In this document: piece after piece, positions 5,153-5,708 of the stretch | Position numbering within the stretch: position 1 is the first letter of the stretch | Layout of the letters: every line of letters starts with the position of its first letter | Assembly (NCBI GenBank): GCA_030671165.1 | Contig: DAOVAG010000063.1 | Span: forward strand, 1-5,708 | DNA from: Candidatus Bathyarchaeota archaeon | GTDB lineage: Archaea; Thermoproteota; Bathyarchaeia; RBG-16-48-13; GCA-020355125 | Reading direction: 5' to 3' | DNA: 5,708 bases | The notes under the pieces: generated by a model | Told to the model about the DNA's origin: nothing | The model's input: only the letters and a program-made list of their open reading frames with translations | Databases searched by the model: none | Made by a program: the position numbers and the translations under genes

Positions 5153-5505
5153 AAAACCTATAAAATTATGATAAAAATCGTAAGGGTTTACGCAAATAGT
5201 ATTGAAATATGTTTTTGAAAGGCTAGAGGTTAATTCTCTATTTATGTGAATATTTTTTAGTAGTAGTGAAACAACAATTTTATTTTGATATGAGTTCAAA
5301 AGACCAAATACATAGAACAAACATACCTGAATTCATAAGAAAAATAATCCAACCTCAAAGCGGGCAATAAATTGTATGAGAGTATAAGGAATATACATGG
5401 TGCAGATATTTTAGCCGTGACACCCATCAAATGATAAAAGCATCCTTAACCTTTCTCTTTTTTCTAATTATAGTGGCTCATTAGAGATGGGGATTTAAAG
5501 TTGGA
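5153..5505. other. intergenic stretch without a convincing gene
   Basis: About 350 bases separate the flavin reductase from the ribbon-helix-helix gene. The longest frames I can follow are 20-30 codons, for example ATG 5290 giving 26 residues, and none has a clear ribosome site or family resemblance. No toxin-like partner for the small regulator is found downstream of it on the minus strand. A pyrimidine-rich run (CTTTCTCTTTTTTCT, around 5451-5465) could terminate plus-strand transcripts. No tRNA, C/D box RNA or CRISPR-like repeat is visible. Confidence 0.55.
5224..5258 (+). terminator. possible terminator of the flavin reductase gene
   Basis: A short hairpin, TAGAG (5224-5228) with CTCTA (5236-5240) over a 7-nt loop, is followed within 12 bases by a run of six T (5252-5257). 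It lies about 70 bases past the stop codon. The stem is only five pairs, so this is weak; archaeal termination may need only the T-tract. Confidence 0.22.
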
Positions 5506-5655
5506 TTAAGAATGATTTTTTAGATATTCCCTCAATGCTTCCCTTACAACTTCTGAAATAGACACATAACTGCCGTTGGATCGTTCAATGTATTTCTCAA
5601 GTTCTTTATATAGACCTTCTGGAAGTGTAAGGCTTCTGTATTCTCTTCTGGACAT
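5506..5655 (-). CDS. ribbon-helix-helix (CopG-type) DNA-binding protein, 49 aa
   Basis: The small frame encodes MSRREYRSLTLPEGLYKELE followed by a helix-turn-helix pair ending SISEVVREALREYLKNHS. The layout is that of the RHH_1/CopG family: a basic N-terminal strand (residues 3-12, YRSLTLP) that enters the DNA major groove as a dimer, helix A (13-26), a turn around NGSY, and helix B (32-46) with the SEVVREAL signature. The length is typical. It starts at ATG with a strong TATA box centred about 26 bases upstream, so the mRNA is probably leaderless. Many such proteins are antitoxins, but no toxin-like frame follows within 350 bases, and the promoter directly in front suggests it is first in its unit. 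I read it as an orphan transcriptional regulator, possibly autoregulated; its targets are unknown. Confidence 0.85.
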   Translation of the reverse strand: MSRREYRSLTLPEGLYKELEKYIERSNGSYVSISEVVREALREYLKNHS

Positions 5656-5671
5656 AACCTACACGGTAAAC

Positions 5672-5707
5672 TACAGTGTTTTATAAACATTTCGAATTGT
5701 AACTGTA
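5672..5707 (-). promoter_or_regulatory. TATA box of the ribbon-helix-helix gene, flanked by inverted repeat
   Basis: TTTATAAAA on the minus strand (5679-5687) lies at the right distance for transcription to begin at the ATG at 5655. It is bracketed by a 6-bp inverted repeat, TACAGT (5672-5677) and ACTGTA (5702-5707), placed where a dimeric repressor could block TBP binding. The TATA call is firm; the operator reading is tentative. Confidence 0.5.
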
Positions 5708-5708
5708 T

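Noticed and set aside
5290..5370. 26-codon frame from ATG 5290 (MSSKDQIHRTNIPEFIRKII...), vaguely like the lead-in to a methyltransferase
   Set aside because: It has no ribosome site, stops before any diagnostic motif, and the codons after the stop do not continue the resemblance.
1..5708. CRISPR array, insertion sequence, phage or defence module
   Set aside because: There are no regularly spaced repeats, no transposase or integrase motifs, and no target-site duplications; the genes are ordinary chromosomal ones.

Overview
The window comes from an AT-rich archaeal chromosome. The evidence is two tRNA genes interrupted by short bulge-helix-bulge introns (one at the usual anticodon-loop site, one in the D-loop), an archaeal-type (class I) CCA-adding enzyme, TATA-box promoters (two of them placed for leaderless mRNAs), and GGTG-type ribosome sites in front of TTG starts. 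I infer a lineage near Bathyarchaeia or the wider TACK group from the D-loop intron and the winged-helix family. No phylogenetic test was possible.

Layout, left to right. An AT-rich leader (1-161) with several TATA-like boxes leads into tRNA-Ile(GAT) with a 20-nt intron (162-256). After about 250 nt with no gene comes an agmatinase-family ureohydrolase on the minus strand (514-1395). A short divergent intergenic region carrying symmetric repeats separates it from the CCA-adding enzyme on the plus strand (1523-2920). Next is tRNA-Pro(GGG) with a 47-nt D-loop intron and an encoded CCA end (3006-3131). Right behind it lie two damaged, overlapping small genes: a membrane protein with a frameshift (3143-3338) and a winged-helix regulator with two consecutive stop codons (3325-3657). 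Then come a divergent SAM-dependent methyltransferase-like gene (3782-4537) and a flavin reductase/flavoredoxin-like gene (4643-5152), each starting at TTG. About 350 nt without a convincing gene follow, and a 49-residue ribbon-helix-helix protein lies on the minus strand at the right edge (5506-5655).

The clearest functional theme is tRNA maturation: two intron-bearing tRNA genes flank or neighbour the enzyme that adds or repairs their CCA ends. The remaining genes are ordinary housekeeping or regulatory singletons that look independently transcribed. I do not see a CRISPR array, insertion sequence, defence island or other new multi-gene system. The observations most worth a second look are the D-loop tRNA intron, the Asn in place of the third catalytic carboxylate of the CCA enzyme, the decayed regulator/membrane-protein pair, and the symmetric elements in the speB/cca divergent promoter region.
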